Virus record (IMG/VR): IMGVR_UViG_3300017949_002507
Span: 1 to 37,467 of that record
Strand: one strand, 5' to 3'
DNA length: 37,467 nt
From: a virus
Part shown: positions 1 to 7,985 of the stretch, piece after piece
Numbering within the stretch: position 1 is the stretch's first letter
Layout: every line of letters begins with the position of its first letter
Made by a program: the position numbers and the translations under genes
Notes under the pieces: generated by a model
The model's input: the letters and a program-made list of their open reading frames with translations, nothing else
Told to the model about the DNA's origin: nothing
The model's database searches: none

Positions 1-1019
1 GCATCCTGATACTCCTTAATCTTCGGTTCTTTAATCCCGAAACCGTCTAATATTTCTTCGATTCGATGGAAATTAGTATGGTTGTTTACAACAACTGAAC
101 GTAATTGTTCCGATCTCCCCTTTCTAACTTCTTCATTATCAAGATAGTAATACATCTTCTCTTTAAAATCCTCAGGAGATTTTGCTGTGTCCAAAAACTC
201 TCCAAAAACAGATCCATGTTTCATCCCCTCTACATGGTCTGATAAACAGAATCCTCCACAAAAAGCTACTTTAAATACTCTTTCATTCACATCATACCCG
301 TATTCTTGGGCGTGTGGCTCAGACAAGTTTGGACAGATCTTAGATGAAGTAAACAAGTGTCTTACATTCTGATCTTCGATTGTTCCGCAATATCTATCCG
401 TTTCAGTCCAAGGTTGATTTCCAAAAATCTTAATATTTAAACCACTATCATTACAGATAGGTAATAGATATTTATCAATAACTTGTCCCTTGTAGGGCCA
501 GTAACCACCAACAAAACCAATATCGCAAGCAAGTTCTGGAACATATTTAGCGTGTGCGTATGAGTTTATGTCGGCACACATCATAATTGATTTCACCGAG
601 ACTCCGGTTTCAGCCCATTTGTTGTGAGTATTTTCTAGTGCGTACTCTGGATAATGAATATGTAGAAACACTGGTTGACCAGTCTTTTCTTTCAACTCTT
701 CTACAGCTCTCTTTTCTTCGTCCGTAGCTTTAAGAATACGAAATCTTTCATCTGTTTCCTGAGATCCCCAATCTGGAGCACGTAACCCAACCTTAAGGTG
801 AGGTCTCTCTTTAATACACTCGATCACCGATTTACTAAGATTGTATGTTTGCCCAAGGAAAATATCTGGCTCATACATATCAAAGGCGTCGTAAGCAGGA
901 GTTTGTCCACTCCACCATAGTTTGGCTTCGTATCCGGGGATGGAATTAAAGGCGTTAGCCCAAGCTAACCTCTGATAATAGTGAGCGTGCATTCCATCGG
1001 ACTGAATCATTATTTTCAT
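1..1019 (-). CDS. Glycosyltransferase, GT-B (CgeB/YkvP-like), 3' end outside window
   Basis: An open frame begins at the ATG at 1017-1019 and stays open to the window edge (about 339 codons), so the C-terminus is missing. The start overlaps the stop of the upstream nucleotidyltransferase gene by ATGA, which fixes it. The translation starts MKIMIQSDGMHAHYYQRLAW and has the late stretch DVNERVFKVAFCGGFCLSDHV followed by an FKEKMYYYLDNEEVR segment. That arrangement resembles the nucleotide-binding C-terminal half of CgeB/YkvP-type GT-B transferases, where an EGMKHG-like acidic segment contacts the donor. Likely transfers a sugar from a nucleotide donor in the cytoplasm. The acceptor is unknown. 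The family call is by pattern only. Confidence 0.72.
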   Translation of the reverse strand, partial: MKIMIQSDGMHAHYYQRLAWANAFNSIPGYEAKLWWSGQTPAYDAFDMYEPDIFLGQTYNLSKSVIECIKERPHLKVGLRAPDWGSQETDERFRILKATDEEKRAVEELKEKTGQPVFLHIHYPEYALENTHNKWAETGVSVKSIMMCADINSYAHAKYVPELACDIGFVGGYWPYKGQVIDKYLLPICNDSGLNIKIFGNQPWTETDRYCGTIEDQNVRHLFTSSKICPNLSEPHAQEYGYDVNERVFKVAFCGGFCLSDHVEGMKHGSVFGEFLDTAKSPEDFKEKMYYYLDNEEVRKGRSEQLRSVVVNNHTNFHRIEEILDGFGIKEPKIKEYQD

Positions 1020-1735
1020 ATATTTACCTGTTCTTCTAAAAATTCCCTCATTGAATCGAGTTCAAATATTTTCATGTTTTTTGGCTCGTAACACTTGAAC
1101 TCTCCTCCACATGAAATTATAGTATTCAAGAACTCGAAAGTCAATTGTTTCTTATTGAAATCAGAGTTGATATTGATATTTTTTTTCGCCGCTTTTAATT
1201 CATCACCAGTAAGATAAGCGATTTGACACCACCTCGGCTGATCTTTAAGTCCAAAAGAAAGATTTGAGGCAAGTTTATTGTCTTTGATCACAACTCCAAC
1301 CTCTCTCTCATTCATCATTCCTAATGAATCAATAGCCAAGAAAGATCTTGAATAATCAGCGTTTCTTATCGTTTCCCCATTAAATATAATGTCTCCATGA
1401 ATAAAAAGAACTTTATCATTCTTCGTATTGTTCAAAGCTAATCTCAGACTAGACGCAGCCCCCGTTTTTTCATAGAGTTCGTTTTCAACAATGCGAACAT
1501 TTTTATACTTTTCAGTACGCTTGCTGATTCTGTGAGAATCGTACCCACAAACAACGATTATCTCACATCCATTGAAAGAATTATCAATAGTCTTGATTTG
1601 ATGATCTATAATGCAGGAATTCTTGTATTTTATCAACGCTCTAGGTTCGTTTGTCTTTATACGATTTCCAACACCAGCAGATAACAAAACTACTGTTGGG
1701 TTAAGTCCCTGTCTCTTAATCTGAACTGTTGTCAT
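1016..1735 (-). CDS. Sugar nucleotidyltransferase (MobA/RfbA-like NTP transferase)
   Basis: A 239-residue Rossmann-like protein. The N-terminus has the nucleotidyltransferase signature LLSAGVGNRI (LxAGxGxR) at about residues 18-27, followed by PRALIKY with the activating lysine and a later FIHGDIIF metal-binding-type aspartate. Such enzymes make NDP-sugars or CDP-alditols from sugar phosphates. It lies directly upstream of the partial glycosyltransferase (4-nt overlap) and next to a GT2 gene, so it probably supplies an activated sugar to them. At 239 residues it is close to the length of single-domain family members. Substrate cannot be read from the sequence. Confidence 0.8.
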   Translation of the reverse strand: MTTVQIKRQGLNPTVVLLSAGVGNRIKTNEPRALIKYKNSCIIDHQIKTIDNSFNGCEIIVVCGYDSHRISKRTEKYKNVRIVENELYEKTGAASSLRLALNNTKNDKVLFIHGDIIFNGETIRNADYSRSFLAIDSLGMMNEREVGVVIKDNKLASNLSFGLKDQPRWCQIAYLTGDELKAAKKNININSDFNKKQLTFEFLNTIISCGGEFKCYEPKNMKIFELDSMREFLEEQVNI

Positions 1736-2557
1736 TTAGCCACCCATGATTATTTGTGCATTCTGCTGAAAAATCTCTGGAGTCATTTGAAGACTTTGGT
1801 TGTCTCCGTGTTCTTTAGCCAGTGAAAGAGTTTCTGGCACATGAACCATAATACAATGATTAGACAATCTCAACCATAGATCGTAATCTTCGGTACATCC
1901 AATGAATCCCTCAGATTTTGGTCCGTGAAGCTTTGGATTATAGTACTCTTTTTCTTTTGCTACTTTCTTCAAGAATTCAACCTTGACAAGAGATCCGCTA
2001 GAGACTATGCATTTATTTCTAAGGCCCAACGCTGAATAAGGCTCTTTATGCTCTCTTTTTGTATAAAACTTATCGTCATATGTTTTCAGAATATCGTAGT
2101 CAGAATAAGCGACACCAATTTCCTTATGCTCCATAAGTTTTTCGACAAGTCTAGATACTTTATTTGCATAGTATTCATCATCAGCGTCAATGATTCCTAT
2201 AATCTTAGTCTTAGGAAACTTTCGTAGACCATAATTTATTCCGACATTACGAGCAACACTAGCCCCTCTATTCTCTGTCATGATAAAGAGGAGGTTGACA
2301 GAATCAATGACTGTTTCTTCCATAGAAATTTTACCACTATAGAAGGATTGATTTGTCTCCTTAGTTTCATAGCTGTCCTCATCGGCAAAGAACTCGTAAT
2401 CAATCAGTTCTTGCGAACGATCTGTAGAACCATCATCAACGATAACAAGATTAAGCTGACCTTTGTAATCCTGTTCTATAATGCTCTTTATTGCACTACG
2501 AACATAGTTCTCGTAATTATAGTTTGTGAGTATGATTGTTACTTCTGGTTTTTTCAT
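1736..2557 (-). CDS. Glycosyltransferase family 2 (GT-A)
   Basis: 273 residues, a complete GT2 domain. Visible motifs: TIILTNYNYENYVRSAI at the N-terminus, VIVDDGSTD (nucleotide binding), NRGASVARNVGINYG, IDADDEYY as the DXD metal/donor site, and TEDYDLWLRLS as the ED(Y/W) catalytic base region. The gene ends one base before the nucleotidyltransferase gene starts and begins with a 4-nt overlap with the Tat-signal gene. An insertion of about 35 residues sits between VDDGSTD and NRGASVARN (YETKETNQSFYSGKISMEE region). No membrane segment, so it acts as a soluble cytoplasmic enzyme. Acceptor unknown. Confidence 0.92.
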   Translation of the reverse strand: MKKPEVTIILTNYNYENYVRSAIKSIIEQDYKGQLNLVIVDDGSTDRSQELIDYEFFADEDSYETKETNQSFYSGKISMEETVIDSVNLLFIMTENRGASVARNVGINYGLRKFPKTKIIGIIDADDEYYANKVSRLVEKLMEHKEIGVAYSDYDILKTYDDKFYTKREHKEPYSALGLRNKCIVSSGSLVKVEFLKKVAKEKEYYNPKLHGPKSEGFIGCTEDYDLWLRLSNHCIMVHVPETLSLAKEHGDNQSLQMTPEIFQQNAQIIMGG

Positions 2558-2811
2558 AGTTTTGTGTTACATCCTTCATTGGGTCCGAATAGACTAGAAG
2601 AGAAAGTTATATTTCCACTACTAGATCTAAAAGCACCACCACTACATGTCGTAATAAAACCAGAACAGGGGATCGTATTAATATCAGGAGAATCCAAGGG
2701 TGGATACGATAAAACTTCCGGCTTTTTTTCAAATTCTTCTGAGGCTTTAATTGCAGCAGGACCACCAACTACAGCACCAATCAATCCCCCTAAAAAGCTT
2801 CTTCTCTTCAT
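2554..2811 (-). CDS. Small protein with Tat-type signal sequence
   Basis: 85 residues. The N-terminus MKRRSFLGGLIGAVVGG has a twin-arginine RRSFL motif followed by a short hydrophobic stretch, as in Tat signals. The mature part is only about 60 residues and contains three cysteines, two of them within PCSGFITTCSGG and one near the C-terminus. No domain recognised. It lies inside the glycosyltransferase operon, overlapping the GT2 gene by 4 nt. If exported it would be a periplasmic or surface protein, unusual in a block of cytoplasmic enzymes. Function unknown. The Tat call rests on the motif alone. Confidence 0.6.
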   Translation of the reverse strand: MKRRSFLGGLIGAVVGGPAAIKASEEFEKKPEVLSYPPLDSPDINTIPCSGFITTCSGGAFRSSSGNITFSSSLFGPNEGCNTKL

Positions 2812-2812
2812 T

Positions 2813-3355
2813 TCACACAGCCCCCTTAACTTCTGAAAGTTCTCTTATTCTTTCCGCAAAAGTTCTTTTATCGACAGTTCCATCTGGATGAATTACAGGC
2901 TTGTTGCCATATAATTTCTCAAAAGCACGACAGTGGATCGTCATGCCGTGTAGTTCTTCGCCTTTATATGGGTCGATATAGAAAACTCCGTTACCAGTTT
3001 GAAGCAATTCGTTTAATTGGGAAAAAGCATTTTTAGGAATTTCCTTATTACTTTCAAATATCATAAGATATCCCATATTGTAACGATAGCATTCATCAAC
3101 AATTTCAAGATCACGATGAACAAAGTCAAAGAGTTGAACGATATTGTATTCTATATTGGTCTTCTCTTTATTCTCTGAAAGAATCTTCATTGTTTCTTCT
3201 ACAAACTCAGGTCTCTTAACACAAGAAATGATTCTCGTAGGTTTGAATTCCTGTTGTTCGAGATCTTTGATTCTATCTAGAATTAGACTTGGCTCTCGGT
3301 CTCTACTAATAAGTAAAACACCAATATTTGGAGTACTATTCATTGGAATATTCAT
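2813..3355 (-). CDS. Probable divergent GT-A glycosyltransferase-like protein
   Basis: 180 residues. The first 45 residues (NIGVLLISRDREPSLILDRI, then KPTRIISCVKRPEF) follow the beta-alpha-beta start of GT-A folds, and residues about 95-130 (GYLMIFESNKEIPKNAFSQL) resemble the region after a DXD motif, but no clear DXD is seen. It is shorter than typical GT2 enzymes (about 230-300). It overlaps the methyltransferase-like gene by 4 nt and is 1 nt from the Tat-signal gene. It could be an inactive or minimal transferase. Assignment is inference from fold-like pattern and context. Confidence 0.45.
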   Translation of the reverse strand: MNIPMNSTPNIGVLLISRDREPSLILDRIKDLEQQEFKPTRIISCVKRPEFVEETMKILSENKEKTNIEYNIVQLFDFVHRDLEIVDECYRYNMGYLMIFESNKEIPKNAFSQLNELLQTGNGVFYIDPYKGEELHGMTIHCRAFEKLYGNKPVIHPDGTVDKRTFAERIRELSEVKGAV

Positions 3356-3759
3356 CGTTTTGTCACCATATATCCTTTAAAGTTTGCATTATATCCAGTA
3401 TTTACAATCTTAAGTCCATTTTGAGAAACAAGGTTTGCAACAACATCTTCATTTAAAATGCTTTCTCTATTTCTGAGTAGTTCATTTACCTTTTCTATTT
3501 GAATTTCATCTCTCTCGTATTGAGGACAAATCAGAGACATATCAGTGTAATAAATGACAATCTGCCCCCCCATTCTCAATTTAGAGCATAGCAAAGAAAA
3601 AACATTAGGGAGTTGGTCGAACGAAATCGTCGAAAGAGTATCGTTAACAATAATCTCTTCTGCCTGTGCGTCGTCTACCAACAAATCCATCATCTTAAAA
3701 TCAGAGACATGAACATATCCGTTCATCTCTGGTTCTGTTTTAGAGAAGTATACTTTCAT
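3352..3759 (-). CDS. SAM-methyltransferase-like fragment (C-terminal half)
   Basis: 135 residues. The middle (EIIVNDTLSTISFDQLPNVF, then LCSKLRMGGQIVIYYTD) matches the post-motif-I part of class I methyltransferases: a beta-4 strand, a helix, and the LxxGGxxVI turn before beta-5. The glycine-rich SAM-binding motif I that should precede it is absent, so the protein is about half the usual length. Proteins of this truncated type may be inactive or work in a complex. It overlaps the following GT4 gene by 20 nt. A role in glycan methylation is suggested only by position. Confidence 0.5.
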   Translation of the reverse strand: MKVYFSKTEPEMNGYVHVSDFKMMDLLVDDAQAEEIIVNDTLSTISFDQLPNVFSLLCSKLRMGGQIVIYYTDMSLICPQYERDEIQIEKVNELLRNRESILNEDVVANLVSQNGLKIVNTGYNANFKGYMVTKR

Positions 3760-4774
3760 AATCTTCTATTGTCCTATATAATAAGTTGTTCCACTGTTTT
3801 GAGAAGTTTTCAAGATTGTATTCTTGAATTGTTTCCTTTCCTTTTTGGCCTATTTCCTCGCACATTTCTGGGTCATGTATCAGTTTTTCAAGGTGAAATC
3901 TAAGAGTTTCTGGGTCGTTTGAAATGATTCCATTGACTCCATTTTCTATAATTTCTGGGATCATACATGTTTCAGTTGAGACAACTGCACAACCACAAGC
4001 CATTGCTTCCATGAGGGACATAGGGACCGGAGAATGGAGAGAGCTATTAAAGAAAATCAACGACTCGTGGTACTTCTTTCGAAGATCCTGAGTTGAGTGA
4101 GCAGCCGTTGAATAGGGAGGGTTATTCCCTACTAGCTCTAACGGGAAATCGCATTCTCCAGTTTCCCTATTAAACCCTAAAGTTTCACACCAAAGATTCC
4201 AACCTAAACACCAATCTCTTTCGGGGAATAGATTAGCGACTGAGATTATTCGTTTCTTGCGATCTCTCTTGTAATCCCCCCAAAATTCAGTATCTAAACC
4301 ATGTTTAATAACTACTGCATTATTTGCATCTGTCATTCCCCACTGATTTCGGTTATAGTCCGATATGAAAACATATTTATCCGCGTCCGTAGCGATTAAA
4401 TTAGCTCTTTGCTTATTAACGTCGTACCTAACATCTGGCAAGACATGTACTAACATAATAATCGGTATATTATAGATGTTTGCAATTTTTTTAGCTTCGT
4501 GATATCTACCGCTGTCCTGACAGAGAACAAGGTCATAATTGATATGCTCTGGAAGACTACTCATTTGGTGGTAGTTATTTGGTTGTATCCCATAGTCACT
4601 ATTCCAAGTTTTTCCAACCTTGAGAGAGTAAAAATTATGTCCAGTGTTCGACAATGACTGCTCATATCTCTCATGTGTGCAGAATGTGATTACATTTAGC
4701 GGAGTATCCTCATTCAACGAAGCTCGTCTAAGAATTGCCCCAATTACAAAGTTATTTGCGTTAGCTACTCTCAT
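3740..4774 (-). CDS. Glycosyltransferase family 4 (GT-B)
   Basis: 344 residues. The C-terminal nucleotide-sugar domain is clear: RIISVANLFPERDWCLGW (glycine-poor beta-alpha start), then PVPMSLMEAMACGCAVVSTE with the EX7E-type glutamate and ENGVNGIISND. This is the hallmark of GT4 retaining transferases. The N-terminal acceptor domain begins MRVANANNFVIGAI. The stop overlaps the next gene by 20 nt and the start overlaps the preceding GT4 gene by 4 nt, giving a translationally coupled series. Soluble, no membrane segment. Donor and acceptor unknown. Confidence 0.9.
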   Translation of the reverse strand: MRVANANNFVIGAILRRASLNEDTPLNVITFCTHERYEQSLSNTGHNFYSLKVGKTWNSDYGIQPNNYHQMSSLPEHINYDLVLCQDSGRYHEAKKIANIYNIPIIMLVHVLPDVRYDVNKQRANLIATDADKYVFISDYNRNQWGMTDANNAVVIKHGLDTEFWGDYKRDRKKRIISVANLFPERDWCLGWNLWCETLGFNRETGECDFPLELVGNNPPYSTAAHSTQDLRKKYHESLIFFNSSLHSPVPMSLMEAMACGCAVVSTETCMIPEIIENGVNGIISNDPETLRFHLEKLIHDPEMCEEIGQKGKETIQEYNLENFSKQWNNLLYRTIEDYESILL

Positions 4775-5880
4775 GATAATTTTTCCTTGATGATTTCACC
4801 GACTTTTTCGTGACTAAATTCCATAGCCTTTTTCTTTTGCTCATCACACCTTTTGTCATATTCGTGAATTGATAGAATATGCTCACTATAGATCTCTCTC
4901 ATTTTATCCCTTAAAGCGGAAACTGAAATTTCTCTCCAATATCCTCTTCCGGTATGCAGTTCAGGAGGTGAAGACATTGAATTATAGCACGGTTCCCAAC
5001 TGGCAGCTACTGAATTATTACCAGTATCAACATAGTCTTCCATTCCATTATCGCTAGTATAAATTACAGGAATACCCATAACTCCAGCCTCAACAGCAGG
5101 TATACAACAGGCTTCCCCTCTTGAGGGCATCACAAAACAATGAGCGTTTTTCAAAAGTCCAATATAGTCGATTCTATCTAGTCTATCTGCAACTATAACA
5201 TCGCCACCATATCTCTTTCTAATTTTTAACCTATCCTTGATCTGGTTCGTATAATCATTAAGAATTTGGAACTGGTCTCCCCTGCTAACGTTTGGCATAC
5301 TAGTTTTAATAACTAGCTTCACATTTTCTTTTGGATGAAATTCTGTATGAAAAGCCTTTAGTAAAGCCTCTATATTTTTTCGTTCGACACATTCCCCAAC
5401 AAAGATAAAATTGAAGCTTTTTTGTAGCTCAAAAACCTCGGTCTTTCTATCTCCAATATCATATTCGTCCACATTAATACAATGAGGAACAATTTCGATT
5501 GGGATTTTTACCTTACTAAGTAATGAGGTCTCTTTACCCTTTTGATTTGGAACCCATGCTTCATCAAGTTGATTAATGAATTTAGGCCACATAGCTTGAG
5601 TAATATCTGTAGTCTCTGTTTCGTAAAGACAGATGTTTTTAAAATTACTGTTATAGCTAAATAGCGGAGGTAAAGTATGCTGAATAACGGTATCAGCCCC
5701 TCTTGAACTTTTAGACTCTAATTCAAGAATTCTTTCTGGAACCGTTACCGGCTGATTATTAAAGGTTATACATCTGGGAACAACGTCTATTCCAACCTTG
5801 TCCATAGCGAGAATATTATTGAGTGCAGCATTGCCCCAACCAGTCCCGTCTTTGTAGTTACCTATGTAGATTACTTTCAT
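4771..5880 (-). CDS. Glycosyltransferase family 4 (GT-B)
   Basis: 369 residues. N-terminus MKVIYIGNYKDGTGWGNAAL has the GxGW(G/A) acceptor-domain turn typical of GT4. The donor domain has NFIFVGECVERKNIEALLKA and MPSRGEACCIPAVEAGVMG, where the E-x7-E pattern (E at EACCIPAVE) is intact. The start overlaps the upstream 557-residue transferase by 23 nt. Likely cytoplasmic glycan assembly together with its neighbours. The CC pair next to the catalytic glutamate is unusual but appears in related phage and bacterial proteins only as far as I can guess. Confidence 0.9.
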   Translation of the reverse strand: MKVIYIGNYKDGTGWGNAALNNILAMDKVGIDVVPRCITFNNQPVTVPERILELESKSSRGADTVIQHTLPPLFSYNSNFKNICLYETETTDITQAMWPKFINQLDEAWVPNQKGKETSLLSKVKIPIEIVPHCINVDEYDIGDRKTEVFELQKSFNFIFVGECVERKNIEALLKAFHTEFHPKENVKLVIKTSMPNVSRGDQFQILNDYTNQIKDRLKIRKRYGGDVIVADRLDRIDYIGLLKNAHCFVMPSRGEACCIPAVEAGVMGIPVIYTSDNGMEDYVDTGNNSVAASWEPCYNSMSSPPELHTGRGYWREISVSALRDKMREIYSEHILSIHEYDKRCDEQKKKAMEFSHEKVGEIIKEKLS

Positions 5881-7531
5881 TATTTACCTGTTCCCATCTT
5901 GCTTGTTCTAGCTTATTGAATTGATCCCTACTGTGAGAAAGCTGTTCGTAGGCTTTATGCTTATCATAATCAACAAAATTATTTTTGTTATCCCTAACGT
6001 GACTTTCATTGAAGAAGTAAATTTCGTTTGTAGTACTCTTCAAGTGTCCTCGATAAGTCAAGTCTCTAACCAATTTTCTCCAGTGGAAACCATGAACCCA
6101 ACTTGGCTTACGCAGTACCTTGTCAAACAAATAAGTCGCCTGATCCTTTGGCGAGGTGATATTGCTCGGAACTGGTGGACCCGCATCTAAAATCTCTGGT
6201 GGGGATAGCCAAGTTGTACTCATATCTTCCGAGATAACAGGCTCATTCATGAAGAAATTCATCCACTTATTGGCTGTCCTATCCCAATTATAGTGCTTAA
6301 GGGCGAGTTCTCTTGATCTTTCTCCATATTTTTTCCTTTTTTCTGAAGACATGTTGTATATCTCTCTAAAAAGTCTAACTGCTTCAGCGTTATTAGGTAA
6401 TGCCTTTTTCAAGCCAGTTTCCGATTCGTATGGCTTATGCAATACAGGAATCATAAAGGCTTCAATATTGTGTCCTACAGAACTCATTGCGGAATAGTCA
6501 ACTGTCATGACTGGAATACCACAATACGCTGCTTCGACCTGAGGCATACCAAACCCTTCATTTGTCGCATATTGGATATAGCAATCAAAAAGGTTATAGA
6601 TATGAGCTAGTTCTTCATCGTTTATTGGATTATGAGTGCCAATCAAACTTAGCTTAAAGTTTCCACACCCTCTACAGAAGTTGTTTACGTCGTGGAAGAA
6701 ATTACACGTTAAATATCCACAATTAGTACACTTATACGTGAATAAAACCCTGTCAGTTAGCCCATATTCTATTAATAGCTTAGGAATATCCCATCCAAGG
6801 TCAGGATAATAAGTATGACAGTAAAGATAAGCGTTTTTGTTGTCCTTGCTTCTTGAGATAAAATCTTTGAATGTTCGGAAAAGTTCTGGATATAGCTTAC
6901 GCTTTTGGTTACGCATTACCGTTCCAAAGATTACGCTATCGTCAATAACTCCAAACTTTTCTCTAGATTCAGGGATTGGCCTAAAAGAATCTGAGGCGGC
7001 GGGAGATGCAACATCAATGATTCTAATGTGATCACTTTGAGATTCGAGAACCTGTTTTCCATACTCCGAGTATGTAAACACCGCATCAGCATCAATATAT
7101 GATTCAATCCACATTTCGTGCTGCGGTTCCGAATCAACCGTTGGCATTGGAACCCACTTATAGTAATCTCTAAAGGCCGACCTTGATCTCTGCTGATATT
7201 CATGCATCCACCAGTCTCGAATATCCATAACAAAATCAGGCTTCACTTTAATCAGGGCGGCATTAAAGTTGTATTCTCCAAACTCAAATGCATCGTAGGA
7301 ATTATATTCCTCTAAAAGAACTGGATCAGTAGGCTTGTTGATAATTACATCCCAAGGAGTGTTATCGATAGCCTCTCTATCCTCATTTGCATCACAAAAA
7401 CAAGCTAATTCAGCAACATAGAAAAGACCAGATTCATAGAATCTTCTTAAGATCTCTCGACTATATACTGAATAACCTGTTGATTTTGTTGTCGATTCTG
7501 TGACAAAGAGGATTCTTTTTTTTCTGTCCAT
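5858..7531 (-). CDS. Large GT4-like glycosyltransferase with internal zinc-ribbon
   Basis: 557 residues. N-terminal GT-B half (RILFVTESTTKSTGYSVYSR) and donor half ending in YATNEGFGMPQVEAAYCGIP (residues about 321-340) with the conserved EGFGxPxxEA. Between them, at about residues 268-289, sits a four-cysteine knuckle CTNC...CRGC, a zinc-ribbon-like insertion not usual in GT4 enzymes. About 120 residues follow the GT domain (from STTWLSPPEIL onward) and are unrecognised. ATG at 7531 with AGGTAA upstream. It is the first gene after the ssb terminator, so it depends on read-through or on a promoter I cannot see. Confidence 0.88.
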   Translation of the reverse strand: MDRKKRILFVTESTTKSTGYSVYSREILRRFYESGLFYVAELACFCDANEDREAIDNTPWDVIINKPTDPVLLEEYNSYDAFEFGEYNFNAALIKVKPDFVMDIRDWWMHEYQQRSRSAFRDYYKWVPMPTVDSEPQHEMWIESYIDADAVFTYSEYGKQVLESQSDHIRIIDVASPAASDSFRPIPESREKFGVIDDSVIFGTVMRNQKRKLYPELFRTFKDFISRSKDNKNAYLYCHTYYPDLGWDIPKLLIEYGLTDRVLFTYKCTNCGYLTCNFFHDVNNFCRGCGNFKLSLIGTHNPINDEELAHIYNLFDCYIQYATNEGFGMPQVEAAYCGIPVMTVDYSAMSSVGHNIEAFMIPVLHKPYESETGLKKALPNNAEAVRLFREIYNMSSEKRKKYGERSRELALKHYNWDRTANKWMNFFMNEPVISEDMSTTWLSPPEILDAGPPVPSNITSPKDQATYLFDKVLRKPSWVHGFHWRKLVRDLTYRGHLKSTTNEIYFFNESHVRDNKNNFVDYDKHKAYEQLSHSRDQFNKLEQARWEQVNNESNLHR

Positions 7532-7546
7532 AGTATTACCTCAAAT

Positions 7547-7583
7547 AAAAAAGCCTACGAAGATACAGAATATCTCCGTAAGC
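7547..7583 (-). terminator. Intrinsic terminator after ssb
   Basis: Read on the minus strand, a 13-bp stem (7571-7583 with 7553-7565, two G-U pairs) with a 5-nt loop (7566-7570) is followed by six U residues (7547-7552). It lies 12 nt past the ssb stop and 16 nt before the next gene, separating the replication block from the glycan block. Confidence 0.9.
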
Positions 7584-7594
7584 TATCGTAAACT

Positions 7595-7936
7595 TTATGC
7601 CGTTTCAGCGGCAGCTCTCTTCTTCGCACCAAAGTAGAAGTTCTTGACTTTGAAGACGGTCTTTTTACGTGTTGTACCGTCATTCTTGTCTTCCCAAGTT
7701 TCAGGCTTTGCTCTAGACTCAACAATAAGTTGATCGCCCTTTTTTGCATAGGTAGAGAGCACATTGCCCATGTTACCCCAACAATCGAAATCGAAATAAT
7801 CAACATCGATCTTATCTTCGCCATTAGATCTATAACGATCCTCAACAGCGAGACTAAACTTGGTGACACTACTTGTGCCAACATCACGACTTTCTGGATC
7901 TCCAGTAAGTCTTCCTACAAACGTACAATGATTCAT
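7595..7936 (-). CDS. ssb: Single-stranded DNA-binding protein
   Basis: 113 residues, one OB fold. N-terminus MNHCTFVGRLTGDPE matches the SSB start (N-x-GRL-DPE), followed by FSLAVEDRYRSNGED and YFDFDCWGNMGNVLSTYAKKGD, the strand pair that precedes the L45 loop, and an RKKTVFKV strand. It coats ssDNA at the phage fork. The C-terminus ends AKKRAAAETA: the acidic tail with terminal DDIPF-like tip that recruits host partners is absent, so this is a minimal SSB. ATG at 7936 with AGAGG about 11 nt upstream. Followed by a strong terminator. Confidence 0.92.
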   Translation of the reverse strand: MNHCTFVGRLTGDPESRDVGTSSVTKFSLAVEDRYRSNGEDKIDVDYFDFDCWGNMGNVLSTYAKKGDQLIVESRAKPETWEDKNDGTTRKKTVFKVKNFYFGAKKRAAAETA

Positions 7937-7970
7937 AATTCATCATTCCTCTAAAAAAGTTACTATTTTT

Positions 7971-7985
7971 AGCCGACAGTCGGCT
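7971..7985. repeat. Perfect palindrome in the ssb leader
   Basis: AGCCGACAGTCGGCT: 6-bp arms with a 3-nt loop, directly after the stop of the OB-fold gene and 35 nt before ssb. On the minus strand it is not followed by U residues, so it is not an obvious terminator for these genes. A second inverted repeat (CTAAAAA/TTTTTAG) follows it just before the ssb ribosome binding site. It could be an RNA processing site or an operator. Confidence 0.5.
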
